From a virus, in the IMG/VR virus record IMGVR_UViG_3300020463_000091, positions 1 through 29,267 of that record: a stretch of 29,267 bases of DNA, one strand, 5' to 3'. A program made the translations under genes and the position numbers. This document shows positions 14,100 to 24,400 of the stretch, piece after piece (positions within the stretch are counted from its first letter, which is position 1; every line of letters starts with the position of its first letter). Below the pieces are notes generated by a model. It was not told the origin of the DNA. It was given only the letters and a program-made list of their open reading frames with translations, and did not search any database.

Positions 14100-15037
14100 T
14101 ATTTTTTACTTTCCTTATATTTCAAAAGTGAAAAATCTCTTTTACCTGTTTTTTTAAAATGCCTATTAAACAATGCCATTGATGTTTTGGTTGCCACTCG
14201 CACAGGACTATTTCCTTGTTTTTCTTTTTGTTTGTAGGCTGTTGTTCCCATTTCATTCGCACTCTGTCTTGTGAACGAAGGATTCATTCCAGCGTCTTCT
14301 AGTATGTCGTCTCTGATGTTTTGATTTCTTTTTTCAATGTTTAATATTCTAGTAAAACTATTAGTTATCGCCGCTGTGTAGTAGGCAAATGGATTTTCGG
14401 ATTTGGATTCATCAAACTGTAAACCTATTTGACTCAATTGCATTAGTGCTTGAGATCTCATCTCATCATTGTACGTATAACCTCTCCAGTTTGATCTTGT
14501 GCCATATCTTTCACAGAGTTTCATAAACATCATTGCTAGATCTTTTGTAATTGTACCGTGGTCGACACTAAAATAGCCGTTACTCATTCCTCCAATCCAA
14601 TGAGATTTTCCAACGCATTTTGGTTTTGCTTTCTTGCCTAACCTATAATGTTGGAAAGGTGGAAAATTACATTTTGCATGATAATCTGATGTTTGTTTAG
14701 GATTCCTTTTTCTTGTGCTGTCCAGAGGCACGTGATCAAAAGTCATTACACGAAAAACTAAATCTGTTTTGTCTATTGTTCTAGGCGATACAGTAAAATC
14801 TGCTAATTTTATCTTTTTTTGTCCTTGTGCTTTTGCTTCTTCCCAAGCAGTCACAGTCAATTTTTTCGCTTTATTTTTTCTTGCTTGAGCGATTGTAGTG
14901 GCATTTATTTTGGAAAGTGTAGGCAGTATTATATCATAGTCAGCATCTTTGTCGGCCACGTATGAACTATACGTACCCTTACTTTTGTGTATTTCTTTCA
15001 GCAGATCGCGGTTGTTTAAGTATTTTACTCGTTTCAT
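14099..15037 (-). CDS. gp55: Late-transcription sigma factor gp55, long form
   Basis: The C-terminal half (residues about 155-260) carries the gp55 sigma region-2-like core: LCERYGTRSNWRGYTYNDEM, QLSQIGLQFDESKSENPFAY, YTAAITNSFTRILNIEKRNQ, then NIRDDILEDAG. T4 gp55 has 185 residues; this one has 312 because of an N-terminal domain (1-150) with YLNNRDLLKEIHKSKGTYSS, RVMTFDHVPLD and HAKCNFPPFQHY, plus Cys 123/141 and His 120/130/146. gp55 recruits RNA polymerase to TATAAATA promoters with the clamp gp45. The start is just after AAAAGG and a shared leader element. The N-terminal part may be a fused or lineage-specific domain. Confidence 0.85.
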   Translation of the reverse strand: MKRVKYLNNRDLLKEIHKSKGTYSSYVADKDADYDIILPTLSKINATTIAQARKNKAKKLTVTAWEEAKAQGQKKIKLADFTVSPRTIDKTDLVFRVMTFDHVPLDSTRKRNPKQTSDYHAKCNFPPFQHYRLGKKAKPKCVGKSHWIGGMSNGYFSVDHGTITKDLAMMFMKLCERYGTRSNWRGYTYNDEMRSQALMQLSQIGLQFDESKSENPFAYYTAAITNSFTRILNIEKRNQNIRDDILEDAGMNPSFTRQSANEMGTTAYKQKEKQGNSPVRVATKTSMALFNRHFKKTGKRDFSLLKYKESKK

Positions 15038-15038
15038 A

Positions 15039-15059
15039 AGTTATAACCTTTTAATTAAA
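15039..15059 (-). promoter_or_regulatory. Shared leader element, copy 2 (gp55)
   Basis: On the minus strand TTTAATTAAAAGGTTATAAC plus T sits immediately upstream of the gp55 ATG and matches the 11263-11283 element at 19 of 21 bases. TTTAAT at 15054-15059 could act as a -10 giving a very short leader, and AAGG within it can serve as ribosome binding site. No good -35 hexamer is seen (TTAATT at best). Confidence 0.45.
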
Positions 15060-15102
15060 ATGTATTGCCGTACGGGGAATTAAATGCGCCTATAATTGTG
15101 CC

Positions 15103-15110
15103 TATAAATA
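15103..15110 (+). promoter_or_regulatory. Late promoter TATAAATA for the baseplate operon
   Basis: This is a perfect late-promoter octamer 58 bases upstream of the gp48 start. It lies in the divergent gap (15038-15168) opposite the gp55 leader. Confidence 0.85.
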
Positions 15111-15168
15111 TGTTTAAAGTATACGAAATTTAATTTGAAAATGCAACCTTTTATAAAGAATTAAAAAT

Positions 15169-16077
15169 ATGGCAGACACTTGGAACACTGTAGACGTTGA
15201 TAATGAACCTAATAACCCAGGCTTTAATGCGGACAAAAAGTCTGTAGCAAAAACGATAGCGGGTGCGGGCGGTAATATTTTTAACAGGACACTAGGTAGG
15301 CTGTTTGGTGCTAAATTACCACCAGGAGCCGAAGGTCCGATGGCGACCAATACCCAAGCGGCTTGGTCAAAAAGAACTAATCAAACTGACTGGCGTGTCA
15401 AACTAACGTTAAGAAAAAACGAAGATATGTATAATTTCTTTTTTGGCAACGCGAAAACAGGTGATACAAGTCAAACAAAATTGTTAGGTCCTTTGGCAAA
15501 TGACGGCGGAATTGTTTTTCCTTTAACACCATCGATTATTATACAACATCAAGCCAATTATAATGCTTTAGCACAAACACATTCAAATTATCCATTTTAC
15601 GCATATGAAAATTCTGAACCTACAAACTTAACTATTGTAGGAGAATTTCCTGTGCAAAATCAAAGTGATGCACAATACTGGGTTGGTACATTACATTTTT
15701 TAAGATCAGCAAGTAAAATGTTTTTTGGTGGAGATGATACTGCTAACAGAGGAAACCCACCTCCGATACTTACTTTGAATGGATATGGAAATCATGTCTT
15801 CAAAAATGTTCCTGTAATTATTACAAGTTTCACAGTTGAACTTACTCAAGGAGTTGATTATATTTCAACTTCACAGAATAATAAAATAGCAACACCAAAT
15901 CAAACTTCACAAACTTACACACCAAATGATAGTTTGCCAGAAACATGGGCGCCTACACAAAGTATCTTTACAGTTCAGATACAACCAGTATACTCAAGAG
16001 ATACAATTAAAAAATTTAGTATGCGACAATTTGTTGATGGAAATTTAAGTAATAAAGACGGAGTAGGATTCATTTAA
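15169..16077 (+). CDS. gp48: Tail-tube-associated baseplate protein, gp48-like
   Basis: This 302-residue protein has a variable Gly/Asn-rich N-terminus (1-60) and then a beta-rich body with WRVKLTLRKNEDMYNFFFGN, VFPLTPSIIIQHQANYNALA, YWVGTLHFLRSASKMFFGGD, PPPILTLNGYGNHVFKNVPV and FTVELTQGVDYI. This is the pattern of the T4 gp48/gp54 tube-cap family as seen in marine T4-like phages. These proteins sit on the hub and start tail-tube polymerisation; T4 gp48 is 364 and gp54 320 residues, so which one this represents is not certain. TAAAGAA precedes the ATG. Its stop overlaps the gp53 start (TAATG). Confidence 0.7.
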   Translation: MADTWNTVDVDNEPNNPGFNADKKSVAKTIAGAGGNIFNRTLGRLFGAKLPPGAEGPMATNTQAAWSKRTNQTDWRVKLTLRKNEDMYNFFFGNAKTGDTSQTKLLGPLANDGGIVFPLTPSIIIQHQANYNALAQTHSNYPFYAYENSEPTNLTIVGEFPVQNQSDAQYWVGTLHFLRSASKMFFGGDDTANRGNPPPILTLNGYGNHVFKNVPVIITSFTVELTQGVDYISTSQNNKIATPNQTSQTYTPNDSLPETWAPTQSIFTVQIQPVYSRDTIKKFSMRQFVDGNLSNKDGVGFI

Positions 16078-16376
16078 TGGCAAAATATTCAAACACTTCT
16101 CCATACTTTGCTACAGAAGAAAATAATATTAGTTTAGACTTTTTTGTGCCAAGAACAATTACGGCCGAGGACGACGATATATCTTATACTATCGATAGAA
16201 TATATGCTTACAGACCCGACCTACTTGCATTTGATTTATATGGCAATCCAAGACTTTGGTGGGTGTTTGCACAAAGAAATCCAGACTCAATAGAAGATCC
16301 AATTTATGATTTCGCTCCGGGGGTTGTAATACAGTTGCCAAAATTAAGCAATCTGCAAAAAGATTTAGGAGTTTAA
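16077..16376 (+). CDS. gp53: Baseplate wedge protein gp53
   Basis: This 99-residue protein contains IDRIYAYRPDLLAFDLYGNP, then RLWWVFAQRNPDSIEDPIYD and FAPGVVIQLP, a LysM-like fold ending typical of gp53. T4 gp53 is 196 residues; the short form is usual in marine T4-like phages, from memory. It is part of the wedge and is added after gp6/gp25 to join wedges to the hub. The start overlaps the gp48 stop by one base; the next start follows after one base. Confidence 0.88.
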   Translation: MAKYSNTSPYFATEENNISLDFFVPRTITAEDDDISYTIDRIYAYRPDLLAFDLYGNPRLWWVFAQRNPDSIEDPIYDFAPGVVIQLPKLSNLQKDLGV

Positions 16377-16377
16377 T

Positions 16378-18495
16378 ATGCCCGGCGAATATTACTCATC
16401 TCCGAGTGAAGGTAGCACACTTTCAAAATCTAAAGACGAAAAAGGCAAAAATAACGATGTAATAAAATCCAAAGCCATTGTTCCAAATGCTTTACATCAA
16501 TATGCATCTTATAATTACATCTGGACTTTATCTGGATTATCAGAAGAAGAGATAAGAGATCCAAAGTTATACAAAACGAATCCTCCGCACGATATTATTG
16601 CACGTTCCGGCGGCATAGGTCCATCAACTTCTTTCAACAATGCTAGTCCTTTTGATACACCAAAAGATGTTTCAGGGGACGGAATGGGAATGGAGGCGGT
16701 ATATGCTAAAGAAAGAAATAAAAGTAGAATCGAAACAGCAGAGGCCTCTAATTTGATATTAAAAAGAAATCACGATATTTTTTTTAAAAGAGTAGTGATG
16801 ACTGGTTCTTATGTGCCTAATCCCGATAGGAAACTTATGAATTTTAACAAACTTGAAATGGATTTAGAAGAACCTCTAGGTATAACTTTATTTGAAAAAC
16901 TTAGAGCCGCGGCCTATAACAACGGTTATTTAGATCATACTGATGCACCATATCTTCTAACTTTAGAATTCGTAGGCATGGACTCAACTGGTAAAGTAAT
17001 TAGGAATCCAGTGCCAAAAAAATATTATCCAATCAAAATTTCAAATTTTATAATGAATTTAAATGCCGGCGGCACAACATATTCAGGCATAGCAGTACCA
17101 TGGACTGAGTTTGGAATGTCTAACAGGTTTTTGTATACGAGGGGGCAATTCAAAGTTGAAGGAAATTCTTTACGTGAAAAATTTGATTCTATCACAGAAG
17201 GATTAAAATCAAATCAAGAAAAAGAAATTTCTAAAAATATTAAGCAACACATAGATGAATACGTAATACAAATACATCCAGATTTCAATACCGAAAAATA
17301 TACTGGTGATGTAGCAGACGTCAAGCAAATGCAATCAAGTGATTTTGAAACCGAAGGTAAACAAACAACAAAATCAGAGATGCAAGTAAATCCTGGCACA
17401 GCAGTTAGTAAACTTATCGAATCAATCATGCTGTCTACTCCATATTACAATGATCTAGTTAAAAATGTTGTTGAAAAATATTTTGGCAAAGACGGAAAAC
17501 CTTCAAGTGGTGTAGGAGGCGTTTTAGATGGTGAAATGGTTCCTTGGTTTAAAATTTTAACATCTGTGCAAACTGAAAAACCATTTGATGATATTACAAA
17601 AATGCACAAAAAGAAAATTATATATTCAGTACAACCTTATCAAATTCATATTTTAAATTTTGCCGTACCAGGTTTAAGTGGTGCGGATATGATGGGCAAA
17701 TATGTAAAAAAAGATTATCAGTACATCTTCACTGGACAAAATTTAGATATTTTAGATTTAGATATAAACTACAAGGCGGCTTTCTTTCAAAGTTCTTTGA
17801 CTTCGGGATCGAGAGCGGATACAGGAAACGATGCAAAGGATACTTCGGGAGATGAAAATGCTAATTTATATTATGGTCAATCTAGATATCCAGAACCAGA
17901 ACTACCTTTAAGAAGTTATCCTGGCATTAGTAGTACAGAAGATGCAGTTCAACGTGCAGATAAAAGTAGTAAGACGCAAGAATTTTTTGATTATCTTATA
18001 AATGGCACTGGCTTTATGGTCAGAGTAGAAATGAAGATAATGGGAGACCCTTCATTTATAGGTGATCATTATGCCGAACCTATCAAAGTAATGGGTGATG
18101 GAAAAATACAAAAAGTTGAAAGGGTTGGGTCATATGGTGGTAATGTTTGGGACGAACAACAAGGTGCGTTTGACCTTGACCAAGGAGAACCGTTAGTAAC
18201 ATTGCACTTCAGATATCCTACAGACTTCGACGAGGTATCTGGAAATTATAAATTTAAATCTCAGGAAGAAATTCAGTTCTCTGGTTTATATAAGGTCTCG
18301 AGAGTAGAAAGCACTTTCGATAATGGTCAGTTTACTCAAATACTTACGATGGTGAGAATGAATAATCAAAAAGGCGACAAGAAATCGGCCAAACCATTAA
18401 TTAACAAAGAGAAGATTAACTACCAAGATGCCAAACCAAAAGCATACAACGTAACTGATATTGATGCGGCAGGCAGAATAAGAGGCGGATTATAA
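16378..18495 (+). CDS. Large baseplate hub-type protein (gp27 position)
   Basis: This 705-residue protein lies between gp53 and gp5. It has a polar N-terminus (1-40), a segment with YLLTLEFVGMDSTGKVIRNP followed by YYPIKISNFIMNLNAGGTTY and a phage-hub-like beta domain, a charged helical insert (265-345), and a C-terminal part with MVRVEMKIMGDPSFIGDHYA, VTLHFRYPTDFDE and GLYKVSRVESTFDNGQFTQI before LTMVRMNN. Sequences ending with a GxYkVxxVxxxFxxGxFxQxLxxxR pattern are typical of hub proteins of contractile tails. The immediate gp5 neighbour suggests it is the gp27 counterpart holding the gp5 spike, although it is far longer than T4 gp27 (391). It is joined to gp5 by TAATG. Function is by context and pattern, not clear homology. 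Confidence 0.6.
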   Translation: MPGEYYSSPSEGSTLSKSKDEKGKNNDVIKSKAIVPNALHQYASYNYIWTLSGLSEEEIRDPKLYKTNPPHDIIARSGGIGPSTSFNNASPFDTPKDVSGDGMGMEAVYAKERNKSRIETAEASNLILKRNHDIFFKRVVMTGSYVPNPDRKLMNFNKLEMDLEEPLGITLFEKLRAAAYNNGYLDHTDAPYLLTLEFVGMDSTGKVIRNPVPKKYYPIKISNFIMNLNAGGTTYSGIAVPWTEFGMSNRFLYTRGQFKVEGNSLREKFDSITEGLKSNQEKEISKNIKQHIDEYVIQIHPDFNTEKYTGDVADVKQMQSSDFETEGKQTTKSEMQVNPGTAVSKLIESIMLSTPYYNDLVKNVVEKYFGKDGKPSSGVGGVLDGEMVPWFKILTSVQTEKPFDDITKMHKKKIIYSVQPYQIHILNFAVPGLSGADMMGKYVKKDYQYIFTGQNLDILDLDINYKAAFFQSSLTSGSRADTGNDAKDTSGDENANLYYGQSRYPEPELPLRSYPGISSTEDAVQRADKSSKTQEFFDYLINGTGFMVRVEMKIMGDPSFIGDHYAEPIKVMGDGKIQKVERVGSYGGNVWDEQQGAFDLDQGEPLVTLHFRYPTDFDEVSGNYKFKSQEEIQFSGLYKVSRVESTFDNGQFTQILTMVRMNNQKGDKKSAKPLINKEKINYQDAKPKAYNVTDIDAAGRIRGGL

Positions 18496-20009
18496 TGGCA
18501 GAAAATATACATTTAACAGGTGACGTTTTCACAACCAAAGCACCGGGTAAAGATCAATCCTACGGCACCGTTGGATCCGGTCCTTACATAGGAATAGTCA
18601 AGCAAAATAAAGACCCTGAAAAAATGGGAAGATTGGGTGTGGTGATTCCAAACCTAGCAAAAGCACCAAACACAAAATCAAATGAATTAATAATCTGTGA
18701 GTATCTAACACCATTCTATGGAGCAAAAAGTCTTCAGGTTACAGGAAAAGATAAACCATACAGTTATGATGAAAGTCAGCATTCATATGGTATGTGGGCA
18801 GTGCCACCCGATATCGATACACGAGTCCTTGTAATTTTTGCTGAAGGCAAAATATCAAATGCATTTTGGATAGGTTGCGTACAGGATTCCTACACAAATC
18901 ACATGGTTCCTGGTCTAGGTGCATCAACGCAGACAAGTGTAGATACATCAGACGAGAGTCAAGCAGAGACTAAAAAAGAACAAACTTATGGAACTGATTA
19001 TGTGCCTGCAGGCGAGGCAAATAGGAATTTTTGGTCGCAACAAGGAGGCAAGTACGAAAATATTAAAAAGCCTATACATCCATTTGCAGAGACTTTAAGG
19101 GAACAAGGCCTAATCCAAGACACAGTAAGGGGAACAACATCATCATCTGCAAGGAGAGAATCTCCTAGTAATGTTTTTGGTATCAGCACCCCGGGTCCTG
19201 TAGATAAAACAAAACCAACAAAACAACTTGGCCCAACTGACGCACTAGAAGATGTACATACTTCAAGACGTCCAGGACACACTTTTGTTATGGATGATGG
19301 TGATAATAATGGAGACAATCATCTTGTACGTTTGAGAACAAGTTCTGGTCATCAAATATTATTACACGACACAGAAGGTTGTGTTTACATAGCAAACGGA
19401 TCAGGTGAAGCATGGATGGAGTTTTCAAACAATGGAACTATAGATATCTATTCTGGCAACAGTATTAATGTAAGGTCAAGCACGAATATGAATTTTCATA
19501 GCGACGCTAATATTAGTTTTTATGCAGACGGCGAAATAAAAATGAAAGCAGGCGGAAAACTTGTAATGGATGGTAGTAGAATACAAGCCATGTCTGACAA
19601 CGATATTATGATTCATGCAGAAAATGGATCTATAACAACCAAAGCAGTCAACAGTAATATTTTAAGTTACAGTGCATCTGGTCAACAACATCATTCAGGT
19701 GGTGATATACACATGGCAGGGACCGAAGTACATATGAATTCAATTGCGGCGGACAGTGAAATAGTTACTACTATGATTAGAACAGATATGCAGTCCACTG
19801 ACCCATCAGGTACTAACACACTTGTTGTGCCAATTGCAGATGTCAATACCTCACTCAAAGGTTTAGCACAACCATTAAAATCAAGTCCATTAGCAAATGA
19901 TTCGATGGACGGAATGCGTGTACCAACACACGAACCATATGCAGAACACTTTGGAAAAAAAGTTGGACTTAAAATGTTTACAGGAGCAGGCAAACAGCCT
20001 TGGAAATAG
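18495..20009 (+). CDS. gp5: Baseplate central spike gp5, without lysozyme domain
   Basis: This 504-residue protein has an N-terminal OB-fold (GPYIGIVKQNKDPEKMGRLG, residues 29-48, to about 135), a polar linker (140-255) that includes RRESPSNVFGISTPGP, then the needle: GHTFVMDDGD (261-270), LRTSSGHQILLHDTEG and a long run of short beta repeats (NGTIDIYSGNSINVRS, ISFYADGEIKMKAGGKLVMD) to about 430. The C-terminus carries RVPTHEPYAEHFG. T4 gp5 (575 residues) has a T4-lysozyme-like domain between the OB-fold and needle; no such catalytic region is visible in the linker. It forms the trimeric spike that pierces the outer membrane. The next gene starts directly after its TAG. Confidence 0.92.
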   Translation: MAENIHLTGDVFTTKAPGKDQSYGTVGSGPYIGIVKQNKDPEKMGRLGVVIPNLAKAPNTKSNELIICEYLTPFYGAKSLQVTGKDKPYSYDESQHSYGMWAVPPDIDTRVLVIFAEGKISNAFWIGCVQDSYTNHMVPGLGASTQTSVDTSDESQAETKKEQTYGTDYVPAGEANRNFWSQQGGKYENIKKPIHPFAETLREQGLIQDTVRGTTSSSARRESPSNVFGISTPGPVDKTKPTKQLGPTDALEDVHTSRRPGHTFVMDDGDNNGDNHLVRLRTSSGHQILLHDTEGCVYIANGSGEAWMEFSNNGTIDIYSGNSINVRSSTNMNFHSDANISFYADGEIKMKAGGKLVMDGSRIQAMSDNDIMIHAENGSITTKAVNSNILSYSASGQQHHSGGDIHMAGTEVHMNSIAADSEIVTTMIRTDMQSTDPSGTNTLVVPIADVNTSLKGLAQPLKSSPLANDSMDGMRVPTHEPYAEHFGKKVGLKMFTGAGKQPWK

Positions 20010-21002
20010 ATGTCAGGAAGAACTAACATAAAAGGTACAAAGGGTTACGATCCGGATTACGCAAAAGAAATTCATAAAAAGAATATTGAATCAGCGGGTG
20101 CATCTGGGCAAGGATTTTACAATGCCGAAATGGGACAAGAGTTTGCAAAAGATTTGAAAAATATTTTAGAGCCACACGTCACTGCTTTAAAAAATGAAAT
20201 TGATCCTATTTGGAAAAATAATTCAGCAAGTCCCGGCAGTTCAGAATTTGTATCACAATTGAATAGGACAAGTAGTATTTTTGCAGTAAGGTCAGGACAA
20301 ATAAAAGCAGATTTAGATGCCTATTTAGAAGAAAAAGGACTTAAAGATTCTACCGATTTGGAGTCAGTTCAAAAAGCAAAAAATGAATTTTTAACAAAGT
20401 ATGCTTCTACGTATGGTGTACCAACAGAAACATTTGACAAAAAATCTAAAACATCAAATGTCAAAGCATCAACTGGATCGGTTGATATACAAAGTATTTC
20501 AAAATCGGCTCCAATAGACGCATCGGCTCTTAAAGATCAAGTATTTGTAAATACCGACGCTGTAATGAGCAAGTCGGGAGATTTTTCAAAATTAGTTAAT
20601 ACAAACATCAAGAAAGCAACAGGCAATTTAAGTTTTGATGATATTGGTAATAAAATAGGTAATTTTGCTGAGGCCGGAACTGCATCAATTAGTAACTTAC
20701 TGGGAGACATCAAGAATCCAGATTCACAGATCGGCGGAATGATTACTAAAACTTTAGGAAAGGTTGAAAGTTTATCAACAAATTTTGACGCAAATATGTT
20801 TAATAAGAATATTCCTAATATGCCAGATCTTAAATCGCTTGTACCTAAGGGTGCATCTAATGTAAATATATCAAATGCTGTTTATAAAACAACAGTTGGT
20901 AACAACGTTGTTAGTGTCACTGAAGTAAAATCAGTGATAGCAGATACAGGTAAAACTTTAGGATCAGTATCTAAAAGCAGTGGAAAGGTTTTTGACATTT
21001 AA
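20010..21002 (+). CDS. Unknown protein between gp5 and gp25
   Basis: I do not recognise this 330-residue protein. The N-terminal third is charged and helical (EFAKDLKNILEPHVTALKNE, then IDPIWKNN); the rest is Ser/Lys/Asn/Gly-rich with helical patches (DFSKLVNTNIKKATGNLSFD, MITKTLGKVESLSTN) and a beta-like C-terminus. There is no signal peptide, membrane segment or known motif. Its ATG directly follows the gp5 stop and its own stop overlaps the gp25 start, so it is co-translated with wedge and spike proteins and is probably virion-associated (inference). Confidence 0.7.
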   Translation: MSGRTNIKGTKGYDPDYAKEIHKKNIESAGASGQGFYNAEMGQEFAKDLKNILEPHVTALKNEIDPIWKNNSASPGSSEFVSQLNRTSSIFAVRSGQIKADLDAYLEEKGLKDSTDLESVQKAKNEFLTKYASTYGVPTETFDKKSKTSNVKASTGSVDIQSISKSAPIDASALKDQVFVNTDAVMSKSGDFSKLVNTNIKKATGNLSFDDIGNKIGNFAEAGTASISNLLGDIKNPDSQIGGMITKTLGKVESLSTNFDANMFNKNIPNMPDLKSLVPKGASNVNISNAVYKTTVGNNVVSVTEVKSVIADTGKTLGSVSKSSGKVFDI

Positions 21003-21385
21003 TGGCAACGAATAAAGTAATATACAGAGGATTCAGTTCCAAATCAGATCAAACAAATTACAAATTATATGACTTTGAACTAATCAAGCAGGATTTAATT
21101 AACAGACTATCTGTTAGAAAGGGTGAAAGAGTAGAAAATCCTGAATTTGGTACAATTATATACGATGCTATATTTGAACCATTAACTGAAGCATTAAGAC
21201 AGGCTATTGCGGATGATATCACAGCAAATTTGAATGCAGATCCTAGGCTTTCTACAAAAGAAATCAATATCAGTGAATATGAACACGGTATTGCTGTAGA
21301 ATGTTCTCTAACATATCTGCCATATGATATTACCGAAAAACTTATATTCAAGTTTGATGAAAATTCATCAGTAAGTCTATCTTAA
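21002..21385 (+). CDS. gp25: Baseplate wedge protein gp25
   Basis: This 127-residue protein of the gpW/gp25 family has DFELIKQDLINRLSVRKGER (residues 25-44), then VENPEFGTIIYDAIFEPLTE and ALRQAIADDI, followed by two beta strands. T4 gp25 is 132 residues. gp25 clamps the gp6-gp7 core bundle and templates sheath assembly. The start is coupled to the preceding gene by TAATG; a 43-base gap with a late promoter follows. Confidence 0.96.
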   Translation: MATNKVIYRGFSSKSDQTNYKLYDFELIKQDLINRLSVRKGERVENPEFGTIIYDAIFEPLTEALRQAIADDITANLNADPRLSTKEINISEYEHGIAVECSLTYLPYDITEKLIFKFDENSSVSLS

Positions 21386-21405
21386 TATACGTACATAATT
21401 AATAC

Positions 21406-21413
21406 TATAAATA
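21406..21413 (+). promoter_or_regulatory. Late promoter TATAAATA upstream of gp6
   Basis: This is a perfect octamer. Transcription would start near 21419, leaving only about 10 bases before the gp6 ATG at 21429 and no Shine-Dalgarno, so gp6 from this promoter would be nearly leaderless. The operon promoter at 15103 can also read through. Confidence 0.75.
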
Positions 21414-21428
21414 TTCGTATTACACGTT

Positions 21429-24400
21429 ATGGCCACAACAGAGAGACAAAATAGACTATTAGTAGCAGAGGATTGGAGAAAGATCTATACTGCATTCCAG
21501 CAGGCAGATTTTAAGTCCTACGATTTTGAAACCATCAGAAGAACAATGGTATCATATCTACGAGAAAATTATCCAGACGATTTCAACGATTTTACAGAAT
21601 CTTCTGAGTATGTTGCACTTCTTGATCTTATTGCCTACATTGCTCAGTCATTGTCCTTCAGAGTAGATTTGAACGCCAGAGAAAATTTTTTAGAGACAGC
21701 AGAAAGAAGAAATTCAATATTAAGATTAGCAAGATTAATTAACTATAATGCTAAAAGAAACAAGAGTGCCAATGGTTTACTAAAGATCAATTCTTTACAA
21801 ACAACACAAGATGTCAAAGATAGTTCAGGAACAAATTTAGCAGGATTGAATGTTAATTGGAATGATGCTTCAAACCCAAATTACAGAGAACATTTTACAA
21901 CAATTCTTAATGCTGTAAATTTATCAGGTCAAACATTTGGCACACCATTGGAATCAGGCACCGTTGGTGGAATCAAAACAGAAGTTTATACAACAACATC
22001 AACAAATACTGATATTCCTGTTTTTACATTTAACAGATCTGTAAGTGGAATTAACAGACAATTTGAAATTGTACCATCAACAATAGCAACAGGATCTAGT
22101 ATTACTGAAAGCACTCCTATTCCTGGTTCCGGATTTAGTTACATTTATAGATCCGACGGAGCAGGTGATTCATCAAACAACACAGGATTTTTTGTCTCCT
22201 TCAAACAAGGGAGTCTAGATTATGAAGAATTTACAGTTAACCAAGCAGTTACAAATCTAACAAAACAAATTAATATTAACAACATTAATAACGACGATGT
22301 ATGGCTATGGCAATTAAATGATTTCGGTCAACCGAGTGCATTATGGTCTCAAGTGCCAACCACTTCTGGAAACAATGTAATATATAATTCTTTGAGTAAA
22401 ACAGAGAGAAATATTTACAGTGTGCTTACAAGATTAAATGATCAAGTACAACTGGTATTTGGCGATGGCAATTTTGCAAATATTCCAACAGGTACATTTA
22501 GGTTGTACTATAGAACAAGTGACAATGCGAGATACAGCATTCAACCAAACGATCTAAAAAATATTAAGTTTGAATTAAATTACAAAGATGCCGACGGTGG
22601 CAATCAAACTCTTACTGTCACAGCAGGTCTTAACAGATCAATTTACAATGCTAGTGAGTCTGAAGATAATGACTCAATCAGAGAAAAAGCACCACAAGTT
22701 TATTATTCTCAAAACAGAATGATCACTGGAGAAGACTACAATGTTGTGCCTTTAAGTGCATCACAAGATATTATTAAAGTAAGAGCGTTAAACAGAAGTG
22801 CTTCTGGTATATCAAGAGCGAAAGAAATTATTGATCCAACAGGAGCCTACTCAAACATATCTGTTTTTGCAGATGACGGTATTTTATACACAGAAGAATC
22901 GTTACAAAGTTTTACATTTACTTTTGCAAATAAAAGTGAAATTTTAAACACGTTAGATACAAAAGTAGAAAGTAAATTAAAGGAAGCATATTCAAGACAA
23001 TTTTATTATAAAAAATACGGAACTAAAGATCTTTCAACGATAACTGCCACGTGGGTCAGTACTACAACAGGCACAAACACAAACACAGGATACTTTACAA
23101 CCGGATCTGGAGCATTAGTGATTGGAAGTTTTGCAGTCAGCAATCTAAAATACGCTAAACCAGGTTCATTGATTAAGTTTACATCACCTGATACAGACAA
23201 ATTTTTAAATGGTAAGTTTGTTGCATCTACAACAGCAGAGGCACAAGATAGAGCATGGGCCAAAATTGCTAGTGTGGTAACAGATGGAGCAAACGGTGGT
23301 TCTGGAAATTTAGAATCAGGACTTGGTCCTATAACACTTGCAGATGTTATTCCAAACGGTGCTAAACTAGATTCAATTTTTCCACCATTGACGACAAACT
23401 TTACTGCAACAATTAAAGAGGATATCCAAGCAAGAGTTCAAGCATATGAAGATTTTGGATTAAGATATGACATCGATTCAGCAGAGTGGAAAGTAATAAC
23501 TGGTACAAATTTAAGTACATCTAATGTATTTTCTACAACATTCCAAGGAGACACAACAGGCACAAACAAAGATGCAAGTTGGTGGTTTAAATTTACTAAC
23601 GATGGTGTAACTTATACCGTTAATTACAGAAAATTAGAATACCTTTTTGAATCAGAAGGACAAAATAAATTCCATTTTGATATAAATGAAAAAATTTATG
23701 ATTACAAAACAGGACAAAGTGTAAAAGACAATATTAAATTGCTTAAAAGTAACATTATAACTTCTACAAGCAATGCGGTTGGCTATCCAATTACATGGCA
23801 AGTAGTTGACACAGTACAAGAATCTGATGGTTATCAGGACAACAGAAAAGTTAAAGTTGGATTTTTTGATAGGGACGACGACGGTGTTGTTGACAATCCA
23901 GAATTATTTGATATTATTATAGAACCAAGCAACACACCTGCAAGTAAATTTGTTTTCTTTGAAAAATATATCTCAGATAACAACATTGAAAGATATAGAC
24001 CTTATGCGGCGTCTAATTTTACGGTTGTGCAGAATGAATCAAGTATTACTCTTCCAGGTTCATATACTGACGGACAATTATTTTATTTTTATGATTCCAG
24101 CGAAGATGTGATTAAAAAGTTTAATTCAACAACAGGTCTATTAGAAACTACATCAGACTACATTGCACGTGCAGGTAGATCAACATTAGAATTCCAGTAC
24201 AAGCATTACGCAGGTCAAAATACAAGAATTGATCCTTCCATGACTAATATTATAGATCTTTATATTTTAGAAAGAGGTTATGATCAAAACTTTAGGACAT
24301 GGTTAAAAAATGGTGGCACAAAACCTATACCTAGCACTTCTGATCAGTTGAGAATATCGTACAGCACGACTTTAGATAGTCAAAAAGCATTATCAGATCA

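Noticed and set aside
18247-18254. TATAAATT late-promoter-like octamer
   Set aside because: It lies inside the hub gene far from any gene start, and A+T-rich coding sequence produces such matches by chance.
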